Positions 24,823-31,890 of a DNA stretch of 56,179 nt are shown one piece after another. Position numbers and translations under genes: made by a program. The DNA lies in NCBI GenBank assembly GCA_009774625.1, contig VSOB01000013.1, positions 1 to 56,179 on the forward strand, in the 5' to 3' direction. Position 1 is the first letter of the stretch. Each line of letters begins with the position of its first letter. The notes under the pieces are model-generated. The model saw nothing but the letters and a program-made list of their open reading frames with translations. It was not told the DNA's origin and did not search any database. This stretch comes from Lachnospiraceae bacterium. Its GTDB lineage: Bacteria > Bacillota > Clostridia > Lachnospirales > Lachnospiraceae.

Positions 24823-24910
24823 GCATCCCTCGCCCAAGGTTGATGCTTATTTCTTTAAATAAAATTCTTAACTGAGGGCAATCGGAACTTCGTGTCCGAT
24901 CAACCTATCT
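24811..24910 (-). ncRNA. Candidate antisense antitoxin RNA
   Basis: A predicted RNA of about 100 nt starts from a strong minus-strand promoter and contains a small stem-loop ATCGGA/TCCGAT. It ends at a 14-bp hairpin (AAGAAATAAGCATC/GATGCTTATTTCTT) followed on this strand by TTTTT. It is fully complementary to the 3' end of the toxin coding region and its 3' UTR. That is the tail-to-tail geometry of txpA/RatA and bsrG/SR4. No coding potential seen. Confidence 0.6.
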
Positions 24911-24916
24911 AAGTAG

Positions 24917-24945
24917 ATTATACATTAGAGCTGCTTGTTTTGCAA
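24917..24945 (-). promoter_or_regulatory. Promoter of the antisense RNA
   Basis: Read on the minus strand: TTGCAA, 17 bases, TATAAT. It is a better match to the sigma-A consensus than the toxin promoter (TTGAGC), consistent with an antitoxin RNA made in excess. It lies inside the toxin mRNA's own terminator region. Confidence 0.7.
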
Positions 24946-24960
24946 GTGGCTCTTTTTCTT
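24928..24960 (+). terminator. Terminator of the toxin mRNA
   Basis: GAGC..CTTG stem pairing with CAAG..GCTC, followed by TTTTTCTT. With the toxin promoter it defines an mRNA of about 290 nt whose 3' UTR covers the whole antisense RNA. Confidence 0.6.
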
Positions 24961-25061
24961 ATAGCTTTGTTCTTGGGATATTGGTTGTTTCTTTTTGGAA
25001 TTATGTAACCAGTTTATAAATTTGTATATTAAATCCAATGCGCCGAATATCATTAGTATTA

Positions 25062-25226
25062 TTATGAGCGGAAAACTATATTCAAAAAATATGCTCTTAC
25101 AATACTCATGTTCGCTAGTGCCATAATAAGTCCTATACAACATAGCACTAGACCTATTATACCTAATACTGCGCCTGTTTTATCTAATATTGTATCTATT
25201 TTATCTAGGTTGATGTCTTTATTCAT
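25062..25226 (-). CDS. Small membrane protein, possibly frameshifted
   Basis: A 54-residue frame with a good start (AAGGAG 9 bases before ATG): M-N-K-D-I-N-L-D-K-I-D, then a hydrophobic span G-A-V-L-G-I-I-G-L-V-L-C-C-I-G-L-I. Its end overlaps a second minus-strand frame (24925-25143, no ribosome site) that supplies another membrane-like stretch, F-P-L-I-I-I-L-M-I-F-G, and a lysine-rich tail. A single frameshift near 25070 would join them into one two-span protein of about 100 residues. Family not recognised. It lies next to, but convergent with, the toxin locus. Confidence 0.45.
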   Translation of the reverse strand: MNKDINLDKIDTILDKTGAVLGIIGLVLCCIGLIMALANMSIVRAYFLNIVFRS

Positions 25227-25289
25227 AATGTTTGTCTCCTTTTAAAATGAGGGAGGTCAGCTTTGGACTGACTTCTGTTAGTTGCTTCT

Positions 25290-25335
25290 GATACAACACA
25301 TGATATTGCTTCTCATTAATATCATGTGTTGTATC
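25290..25335. terminator. Long perfect hairpin
   Basis: A 17-bp perfect stem, GATACAACACATGATAT/ATATCATGTGTTGTATC, with a 12-base loop. On the plus strand it is followed by TTTATATATTG, so it may terminate transcription in that direction. No intact plus-strand gene precedes it, so it may be the surviving terminator of a lost gene or a mobile-element end. Confidence 0.5.
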
Positions 25336-25347
25336 TTTATATATTGA

Positions 25348-25542
25348 TTATTGTAATCCGCCAAGCTCTCCCGGATTAAAGTTGCTTCTATCACCTCCAG
25401 GTGGTGTATATGCACCTGTACCCCATACAGGTGCTCCATCGCCTGTCTCTAAACCTCCACTAGAGGGTTGACTGGTTCCACTAGAGGGTTGTTGTGTTGA
25501 AGTGTTATTTTGATGTTGATATGGGTAACGGAATAGATGCAA
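25348..25542 (-). other. Possible C-terminal gene debris, Pro/Ser/Gly-rich
   Basis: A minus-strand frame with no credible start encodes a low-complexity tail containing Q-P-S-S-G-T-S-Q-P-S-S-G-G and ending N-P-G-E-L-G-G-L-Q. The internal near-repeat (TAGAGGGTT twice on the plus strand) and the composition resemble a surface-protein linker. An in-frame stop lies just upstream of its TTG. Treated as debris; it may not be coding. Confidence 0.2.
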
Positions 25543-25817
25543 TAATGACTACTAATGATAATCCAAAGTATAATTATGTTTCTCGTGATAGTAATGGTAA
25601 TGGTGTTGTCGGTTTTGTTGACGAGATCAGTGGTGAAGAACCGTTTCCTGCGGGTGCAATGTCTTTAGCTTTGGGTGGAAGTTTTTTGGGTTCACATGAT
25701 AATAGAGGTAAAATAAGTATTGATGAAACATACGAATTTTCGGACTACGGTTATATTCCCGATTGGGACTGGATGGATAGTTATATGAAATCTCTGCCCT
25801 ACAGTGATAGAATTTGA
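25494..25817 (+). other. Possible gene fragment, acidic/aromatic
   Basis: A plus-strand frame of 107 codons has composition like real protein (D-S-N-G-N-G-V-V-G-F-V-D-E, then Y-I-P-D-W-D-W-M-D-S-Y) but only a GTG start without a ribosome site. It may be the 3' part of a lost gene, perhaps of a secreted or polymorphic-toxin-type protein; no family is recognised. The stretch from 25227 to 25958 otherwise holds only the hairpin above and the Pro/Ser/Gly-rich frame on the other strand. Confidence 0.3.
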
Positions 25818-25958
25818 GAGGAAATATACAGATGATGCAATTATGATGCATGGGCATGTTAGGATATACCATATCCATGTTTCAATAATTTACAACGGCA
25901 GAAAGTCCGGTAAGGGTACGTTCTGTTGTGTACACAATGGGGAAGGAGGGGGCAGAGG

Positions 25959-27677
25959 ATGAAGGAACAGAAAGGAAAGAAAAGGCGCAGGATATTATCG
26001 GGGCGTCAGGCCGGCAGCATACTGTTATGTGTATTGCTGGTATGTCTTACAACACAGTCACTGACAGTGGCAGGAAAGGAAAAGAGCGCCACTCCCAAAG
26101 AGAAGGTCCGGTTCGGGAATCAGACACAGAGGTATCCGGTTGTCAGTCAGTGTGCAAAGGGGCGCCAGACAGATTATATTAAACTGACACTTTCGGGAAT
26201 TACCGGAGAGAAGGATGAAGCCGCACCGGAAATGGAAGGGAAAAAGTCGGGGATCTGCTATATCAGAAAACAGATGAACAGCCAGGGGGGATTTTCTTCT
26301 GCGGCCTGTTCCTATGATGTACCGGTGGGATGGAAGTTCGGTTCAAATAGCTGGGAACCCTGCCTGGAAGCTGTCTGGCCTGATGGTTCGGATGCGGAGG
26401 TCTACATCCACATTACGGAGAACCGGATGTTTCCAGACGGTGTGGGGAAAAACTGGGCGGTGATGCAGAAGAAGATCAAAGAAAGCGCCCAAAAGACAAA
26501 AGGGGTCAGCTTTTCCGGGTTCCGGTTTGAACGGTATCTCAGAGAAGATAAAAGGGAATTGCTGTTTTACAGTTTTTGCTGTACGGTAAACGGGGAAAAA
26601 GTACAGTATGCCATAGCCTATGTAATGGGTGAGACCTATCTGGCAGAGTTTATCGGGAGCTGTCCTGTGGATAAGGGCGTGGGAGAAACCGAATCTGCGG
26701 ATTATGCCATTGAGGAGATCACCCGCTATATGGCGGCTTCCTTTGTGGAAACCAAAGAGGAAAAAAATTTCGATCAGTTAAAATACCGTCAGTATATGGG
26801 GTATGAAAACTGGGCCTATGAAGATCTGCACAATCCGTTTGCAATGGCTGCATATTTGTATGCGCCCGAAAAGGAACCACGCCTTACTGGTGAAAACAAA
26901 GAGCTTACTTTTGTTTCTGAGGAGTGGGAGGATTTGCTGCGCGTTGCCACCGGATATTACCGTGATATGTCGGATGCGGAATGGGAGAGCTTTTGCGGCA
27001 GGCCGTTATGTGCCGCTGATGTGGCGTGGATCACGGAGGTGACCATGACGGAAAGTCCTATACCCGGAAGAGATGAAATATCTGTGGGCGGGCTGGTGCT
27101 GAAAGATGCGGACTGCTCAGATTATTCTCTGACCACACTGGAGGATATTGCTGCATTGCCCAATCTGGAAAAGCTGACGCTGGAGATTGGCGGCGTGTCC
27201 GATTATGAAGTTTTGAAGAAATGCAGTTCGTTGAAGGAGCTGACACTTGTTACCCCGGAGGAGCTGAAAGAGGCGGACTGGCTGTGCGAGCTACCGAACC
27301 TGAAGTATCTGACACTGCGTATCAGCATGTTCTCTTATCTGAATGAGATGGGATATGAAAAGGACGGAGGAAGTACGTTCCAGAAAGATAAAAATGGAGA
27401 TGCGGATTCCGATCATAAAAAAGAGACAGGTACATCCGGGACATGGGAAACGGTATTGAAGAAATGTACAAAACTGGAATATCTGGAACTGGAACATCCC
27501 GGTATGATGGATTTCAGCTTTTTGGATGCACTTCCGGATCTGTATACCTTCTGCCTTTATGGAGAAGAACAGGACAGCGAAGCGGCAGAGGTACGGAGGG
27601 CTGCGTTTGGTGAAAGCGCCTGTCCGCAGGTGAAATGTCTGGTGGTGGACGAATCCTGGCTGCGCAATCCGGGCTGA
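25959..27677 (+). CDS. Secreted protein with leucine-rich C-terminal region
   Basis: A 572-residue exported protein of unknown function. The N-terminus is strongly basic (K-G-K-K-R-R-R), followed by a hydrophobic signal (S-I-L-L-C-V-L-L-V-C-L-T) at about 20-36. Residues about 80-300 form an unrecognised domain. From about 375, irregular leucine-rich repeats appear (L-P-N-L-E-K-L-T-L-E, C-S-S-L-K-E-L-T-L, L-P-N-L-K-Y-L-T-L, C-T-K-L-E-Y-L-E-L), interrupted by a charged insert (D-K-N-G-D-A-D-S-D-H-K-K). GGAGG lies about 9 bases before the chosen ATG; an upstream alternative start lacks this. The repeats suggest protein-protein contact outside the cell. Confidence 0.7.
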   Translation: MKEQKGKKRRRILSGRQAGSILLCVLLVCLTTQSLTVAGKEKSATPKEKVRFGNQTQRYPVVSQCAKGRQTDYIKLTLSGITGEKDEAAPEMEGKKSGICYIRKQMNSQGGFSSAACSYDVPVGWKFGSNSWEPCLEAVWPDGSDAEVYIHITENRMFPDGVGKNWAVMQKKIKESAQKTKGVSFSGFRFERYLREDKRELLFYSFCCTVNGEKVQYAIAYVMGETYLAEFIGSCPVDKGVGETESADYAIEEITRYMAASFVETKEEKNFDQLKYRQYMGYENWAYEDLHNPFAMAAYLYAPEKEPRLTGENKELTFVSEEWEDLLRVATGYYRDMSDAEWESFCGRPLCAADVAWITEVTMTESPIPGRDEISVGGLVLKDADCSDYSLTTLEDIAALPNLEKLTLEIGGVSDYEVLKKCSSLKELTLVTPEELKEADWLCELPNLKYLTLRISMFSYLNEMGYEKDGGSTFQKDKNGDADSDHKKETGTSGTWETVLKKCTKLEYLELEHPGMMDFSFLDALPDLYTFCLYGEEQDSEAAEVRRAAFGESACPQVKCLVVDESWLRNPG

Positions 27678-27688
27678 TGATTTCCGGG

Positions 27689-27717
27689 TTTACTGTGACC
27701 GGATTGTCTGATATAAT
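27689..27717 (+). promoter_or_regulatory. Candidate promoter upstream of the hydrolase remnant
   Basis: TTTACT, 17 bases, perfect TATAAT, immediately after the secreted-protein gene. It would drive the hydrolase remnant and the GrpB-family gene; a stem-loop lies in the leader. Confidence 0.5.
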
Positions 27718-27760
27718 GAAGCGGTAAACATCATAGATAAAGTATAGACAGAGCGATTTG

Positions 27761-27789
27761 CGGCATAGTCAAATATGGCTATGCCGTTT
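27761..27789 (+). terminator. Leader stem-loop, possible weak terminator
   Basis: CGGCATAG/CTATGCCG with a 10-base loop followed by TTTG only. It lies between the candidate promoter and the hydrolase start, so it could be a weak terminator of the preceding gene or a leader structure. Confidence 0.4.
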
Positions 27790-27826
27790 GCCCTTAAAAA
27801 ATGATATATGGATGAGAGGGAAACAG

Positions 27827-28210
27827 ATGAATGTGAATAAAATACGAATCAGCGGGATACCTGTTATCCTGTGGGGAGAACTGGGTGATAAAATAATCAT
27901 TGCAGCACATGGAAGCCATTCTTCCAAAATAGATGACTGTATATGAATTCTGGCAGAGGAAGCAGTTTTGCAGGGGTATCAGGTATTGGGTTTCGATTTC
28001 CCGCAGCATGGAGAAAGGGTTTATGAAACTGATTTTATTATGCCGGATCAATGTGTCAGAGAGCCAGAGAGTATGTATGAGTATGCCAAAGGACATGCCC
28101 AGGCAGTTTCCCTTTTCGGATGCAGTATTGGAGCATATATTTTTCAGGTTATGGCTCAGAGAGAGACTTTGAATCGTTGTGGAGGCTGTTATGGGGAAAT
28201 CCTTATCTGA
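27827..28210 (+). pseudogene. Alpha/beta hydrolase, N-terminal half, with in-frame TGA
   Basis: A good start (GAGAGGG 6 bases before ATG) opens an alpha/beta-hydrolase: A-A-H-G-S-H-S-S-K for the oxyanion region, G-F-D-F-P-Q-H-G-E-R for the strand-4 loop, and the nucleophile elbow F-G-C-S-I-G-A-Y. Codon 40 is TGA (27944-27946), splitting D-D-C-I from I-L-A-E-E-A-V. Homologues continue for another 100 or so residues with the catalytic Asp and His. Here the frame runs straight into the start of the GrpB-family gene, so the 3' half was deleted. Non-functional. Confidence 0.75.
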
Positions 28211-28748
28211 AAGGACGCTGGAAGAATTGTGGAGATTGTTTCCTGTCATTTTGTCAGCGCATAAAACCTGTTGGAAGGACTGGTATGAGGAAGAAAGGCA
28301 AAGGATAACAGATCTTTTGCAGAACAGAGAGCTCAGAATCCATCATATCGGGAGTACGGCCATCCGTGGCATATGGGCAAAACCCATTGTTGATATTCTG
28401 ATGGAAATTCCCCCGGATGCTTCTATGGAACAGATCAAAGAGGAGCTTGTAAGAATCGGTTATTTATGTATGTCAGAAGGAGAAAACAGAAAATCCCTGA
28501 ACAGAGGATATACGGATACAGGATTTGCAGAGAAAGTGTTTCATTTACATTTGCGCTATTATGGCGACCATGATGAATTGTATTTCCGGGATTATATGAA
28601 TGATCACCCTTCTCTGGCAAAGGAATATGAAACCTTAAAAATTTCCCTGTGGGAAAAGTATGAATATAACAGAGATGCCTATACAGACGAAAAGGGCGGG
28701 TTTGTAAGGAAATATACAGAGTGTGCCAGAAAACAGTATCATAACTGA
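28191..28748 (+). CDS. GrpB family protein (UPF0157)
   Basis: A 185-residue protein of the GrpB/UPF0157 family, a nucleotidyltransferase-like fold. The core reads I-H-H-I-G-S-T-A-I-R-G-I-W-A-K-P-I-V-D-I-L and includes the conserved G-S-T-A and D of the fold; H-L-H-L-R-Y-Y-G follows. GGAGG lies 5 bases before the ATG, within the remnant of the upstream hydrolase gene, so it has probably captured that gene's promoter. Cellular role of the family is unclear. Confidence 0.85.
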   Translation: MGKSLSERTLEELWRLFPVILSAHKTCWKDWYEEERQRITDLLQNRELRIHHIGSTAIRGIWAKPIVDILMEIPPDASMEQIKEELVRIGYLCMSEGENRKSLNRGYTDTGFAEKVFHLHLRYYGDHDELYFRDYMNDHPSLAKEYETLKISLWEKYEYNRDAYTDEKGGFVRKYTECARKQYHN

Positions 28749-28817
28749 CAGGGCAGGCTATGATAGTTTGACAGGAATCAGGGGAAATATGTTTGAGAAA
28801 GGGGATGGAACAGAAGT

Positions 28818-29690
28818 ATGGAAGCAGATCAGAAGTGGATGCCGCCGCCGTGGCTGGCGTATCCGGAGATTGAACGGTATTCCATTGGCTGGCGTATGGG
28901 ATACGGAGAGGATTACATGTGGCATTTTTCAGATTGGCTGGACAGCCTTTCCGCAGAGGAACAAAAGGAATATCAGTCCCTGTTTCCGGAACCGGTCACA
29001 TGGAAAGGCTGGTGGGAGGATGAGGATTACTGTGAGGTATTTACGCATGGGGATTTCTGCATTCCTTTGTGGCAGCCGTCCGGAGTGCCGGCCTGCACAT
29101 GTGCGAGGCTCCTACAGGAGGCAGCAGACGGGAAACAGCATACCTTTTGCCTGTTCTGGGGGCATCAACCGTCCGGGGACGGGAGCATTACCAAAAGCTG
29201 TTTCAGTCAGTGGTGGATGGAACCAGAGCAGTTCCGATCGGGCGCCAATCATTATTGTTGTATGGAACAGTTTATGATGGAACAGAAGGCGGAGCTGTTC
29301 GGAGATGAAACAATCCGGCAACAGGTCCTGGAGAGCCAGACTCCCAAACAGATGAAAGCACTTGGGAGAAAGGTACGGGGATTTGACCAGACAGTATGGG
29401 ATCAGGCCAAATATTCTATCGTACTGAATGGAAACTGGTGTAAATTCAGTCAGAACCGGAAGATGAGAGATTTTCTGCTTTCCACCGGTGACAGCATTCT
29501 GGCAGAGGCCAGTCCCTATGATGGCATTTGGGGGATCCGGCTTTCCGCCGATTCGCCCGACGCACAGGCTCCGGGAAAGTGGCGCGGGCAGAATCTGCTG
29601 GGATTTGCGCTGATGGAGGTGAGGGATGAACTTCGCCGGGTGACACAAAACGAAGCGCTCTGTGACTTTAGTATGATAGAAAATAGATAG
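28818..29690 (+). CDS. NADAR family protein (YbiA-like)
   Basis: A 290-residue protein. The C-terminal 170 residues form a NADAR domain: F-C-L-F-W-G-H, S-Q-W-W, C-C-M-E-Q-F-M-M-E-Q-K-A, G-R-K-V-R-G-F, L-N-G-N-W-C-K-F and P-Y-D-G-I-W-G-I-R-L. Known NADAR enzymes remove damaged early riboflavin intermediates, or ADP-ribose from N-glycosidic adducts. The first roughly 110 residues (acidic and Trp-rich, W-K-G-W-W-E-D-E-D) are an extra domain that I do not recognise. AGGGG precedes the ATG. A terminator follows. Confidence 0.85.
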   Translation: MEADQKWMPPPWLAYPEIERYSIGWRMGYGEDYMWHFSDWLDSLSAEEQKEYQSLFPEPVTWKGWWEDEDYCEVFTHGDFCIPLWQPSGVPACTCARLLQEAADGKQHTFCLFWGHQPSGDGSITKSCFSQWWMEPEQFRSGANHYCCMEQFMMEQKAELFGDETIRQQVLESQTPKQMKALGRKVRGFDQTVWDQAKYSIVLNGNWCKFSQNRKMRDFLLSTGDSILAEASPYDGIWGIRLSADSPDAQAPGKWRGQNLLGFALMEVRDELRRVTQNEALCDFSMIENR

Positions 29691-29709
29691 ATACTCAAAA
29701 AAGGTGAGA

Positions 29710-29750
29710 GGGACTATTTCCGGATCAGAGAGATAGTCCCGTATTTTTTT
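29710..29750 (+). terminator. Intrinsic terminator after the NADAR gene
   Basis: GGGACTAT/ATAGTCCC stem followed by GTATTTTTTT. Confidence 0.85.
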
Positions 29751-29809
29751 GTATTTCTGTATTGACGGACAGGATTTTCTGCAGCGGCTTTGTAAATGCA
29801 AATTTCTGC

Positions 29810-29835
29810 GAACCAAATAAAATGCTTCTGCGTCT
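29810..29835 (+). promoter_or_regulatory. Candidate autoregulatory ECF-type promoter
   Basis: GAACC and CGTCT separated by 16 bases, the general layout of ECF sigma promoters (-35 GAAC-like, -10 CGTC-like), about 90 bases before the sigma gene. Suggests that the sigma factor transcribes its own operon. Pattern match only. Confidence 0.4.
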
Positions 29836-29925
29836 AATGAGTATAGTACCCAAGTCCGGACAAGGGGAAACAGGATGGCAGGCGAAGGCAGATGCCAGGA
29901 CTGCCAGGTTACAGGGAGAAAATAT

Positions 29926-30447
29926 ATGAACACATTACTGAAAAGGGCAAAGCGTCAGGATGGGGAGGCGTTTGTGGCTTTGATGCAGGAGAATATGAAA
30001 GGAATGTATAAAGTGGCGTTTGCCATTCTTTCCAATGATGAAGATGCGGCAGACGCTATCCAGGATACGATTCTGACATGCTGGGAAAAGCTGTACACAT
30101 TGAAACGGGAAGAGTATTTCAAATCCTGGCTTACACGGATCCTGATCAATAAATGTAACGATATCCTCAGAAAAGGACGAAAACTGGTGTACACTGACAG
30201 TATGATGGACATGCAGGCCGGGACAGAGTGCGCAGAGTATGAAACAGTAGAGTGGCGTGAAATGCTCCGGTGCGTGGATGAGAAATACCGTGTCATTCTT
30301 GTTCTGTATTATGCGGAAGGTTTCAAAGTGAAGGAAATCAGTGAAATGCTGGGAGCGAGCGAGAGCGCTGTGAAACGGCGTCTGTCTGCTGCCCGCAGAG
30401 AGATAGAACAGATGTATGATCCTGAAATGGGGAGGAAACATAAATGA
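29926..30447 (+). CDS. ECF-type RNA polymerase sigma factor
   Basis: A 173-residue sigma-70-family factor of the extracytoplasmic-function group. Region 2 (F-V-A-L-M-Q-E-N-M to I-L-T-C-W-E-K, with D-E-D-A-A-D-A-I-Q-D-T) binds core and the -10. Region 4 (L-V-L-Y-Y-A-E-G-F-K-V-K-E-I-S-E-M-L, E-S-A-V-K-R-R-L-S-A-A-R) binds the -35. GGGAG 7 bases before the chosen ATG supports it over an upstream in-frame start. Its stop overlaps the anti-sigma start by 4 bases. Confidence 0.92.
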   Translation: MNTLLKRAKRQDGEAFVALMQENMKGMYKVAFAILSNDEDAADAIQDTILTCWEKLYTLKREEYFKSWLTRILINKCNDILRKGRKLVYTDSMMDMQAGTECAEYETVEWREMLRCVDEKYRVILVLYYAEGFKVKEISEMLGASESAVKRRLSAARREIEQMYDPEMGRKHK

Positions 30448-31799
30448 ATCAAAACAAAAAAATCATTTCAGCTTTCCGACAGGATATGGAACTCCCTGCG
30501 ATTGTAACAAAGAAAGCAGATGCGGCCTTTGCACAGATTCTGGCAGAGGAGCAAAAGGAGACAGGTAAGATGAAAGAAAAGAAAAAGAAATCCCATAAAA
30601 AGAAAATGCCCCTGTGGGCAAAGAGTGCAGCGGCGGTGGCAGCAGTACTTTTGCTGGTGATTGGCGTTTGTTCCACCAATCCGGTACTGGCAGCCAGGAT
30701 TCCGGTGCTTGGACGCATTTTTTCCATGTTGGGGAAAACCGCAGAGTATCCGGGCGATTATCAGGAGTATGCACAGCCTTTGGAAGAGCCGGGCCAGGTA
30801 GCTGACGAAGATGCGGAAGCAAAGACAGATACGCCGGCTTATTCGCAGACAGTGGATGGAGTTACGGTAACATTGTCGGAAATTTACTGCAATCAGGAAA
30901 GCCTGAGCATTTCCATGCTGGTGGAAAGCAGTGAGCCGTTTGCAGATAAAATCGTAAAGTGGCAGGATGGAAGCCGTCGTCTGTCTCTGGAGGCGGTGAC
31001 AGAGTTTTCATTCCGGCCTCTGCCCTATGTAGGAGACAAGGAGCTGGAAGGGGACTTTCTGGATGAAAAGACATTTGCCGGTATCTGGAGAATCGGGCTG
31101 GACGGAGTGCTGGCAGATGAATCGGAAGTGGCAAAAATCTTAGAGGAAGCAGAGGCGGCAGGCGGAGAGATTCCGTCCACGGATGAAGAAATAATGCAGT
31201 ATATTAAAAAACTGCCTCTTCCGGAAGAGTTTACAATGGAAATCAGTCTGGGAAAAATCGTGGGTGATCTGGCAGAGGTTGAACCGATTGACTGGGGAAT
31301 GAGTGAAGAGGAGCTGGCGGCCTTGCCGGAAGAAGAGTTTAAGGAGCTGCACAGCCGGATTATGGAAGAAACCGGCAGGGATCAGTATCCCAACAAAGCG
31401 GAATATTACTGGTTTGAAGGGCCGTGGCATTTTACGGTTCCGGTAACGGTGAATGCTGCGGACAATCATACGGTTCCGGTAGAGGATTTCAATGAAGCGG
31501 GTGTGGGACTGCATTCTGTAACGGTGACTCCTTTCGAACTTTCCCTGGAGATGGAAGAGGCAGGAAGGGATTGCATCCTCATTGTATTTGATGCCCAGGG
31601 AAACTATATGGAGCACGGAGAAAATACTTCTGTTTTTCCGATTGCGGATCATGATGTTTCCAGAATTACAGTCTGCATTTGTGACTTTGAGAAATGGAAG
31701 GGGGATATCATAGCCCACAGGGATCAGAATGACTATCTGCAATACACCTGGGAACATGCCCTTTACAGGAAAGAACTGGAACTGCCGGTATCAAAATAG
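30444..31799 (+). CDS. Membrane anti-sigma factor, DUF4179 type
   Basis: A 451-residue single-pass protein. Residues 1-55 are a cytoplasmic, very lysine-rich segment that presumably holds the sigma factor. A transmembrane helix follows at about 57-77 (S-A-A-A-V-A-A-V-L-L-L-V-I-G-V). After it come A-R-I-P-V-L-G-R-I-F and an acidic extracytoplasmic domain with the DUF4179 core (Y-S-Q-T-V-D-G-V-T-V-T-L-S-E). The operon with an ECF sigma and the topology indicate an anti-sigma factor that senses an envelope signal; the signal is unknown. Confidence 0.8.
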   Translation: MNQNKKIISAFRQDMELPAIVTKKADAAFAQILAEEQKETGKMKEKKKKSHKKKMPLWAKSAAAVAAVLLLVIGVCSTNPVLAARIPVLGRIFSMLGKTAEYPGDYQEYAQPLEEPGQVADEDAEAKTDTPAYSQTVDGVTVTLSEIYCNQESLSISMLVESSEPFADKIVKWQDGSRRLSLEAVTEFSFRPLPYVGDKELEGDFLDEKTFAGIWRIGLDGVLADESEVAKILEEAEAAGGEIPSTDEEIMQYIKKLPLPEEFTMEISLGKIVGDLAEVEPIDWGMSEEELAALPEEEFKELHSRIMEETGRDQYPNKAEYYWFEGPWHFTVPVTVNAADNHTVPVEDFNEAGVGLHSVTVTPFELSLEMEEAGRDCILIVFDAQGNYMEHGENTSVFPIADHDVSRITVCICDFEKWKGDIIAHRDQNDYLQYTWEHALYRKELELPVSK

Positions 31800-31855
31800 C
31801 AGAGGATGCCGGTTACTGCTCACGGGGCAGGAAGCAAAGTTTATGAAAATACTTC

Positions 31856-31884
31856 TTGACTTTTGAACAGAAACGTATTAAAGT
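31856..31884 (+). promoter_or_regulatory. Promoter of the T-box transcript
   Basis: TTGACT, 17 bases, TAAAGT; transcription would begin near 31891, just before the leader stem I. Confidence 0.55.
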
Positions 31885-31890
31885 GTCTAT

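Noticed and set aside
17497..27946. TGA as a sense codon (reassignment to Trp) in this organism
   Set aside because: hemA, folE, the ECF sigma gene and maf, among others, end in TGA with coupled downstream starts, so TGA is a working stop.
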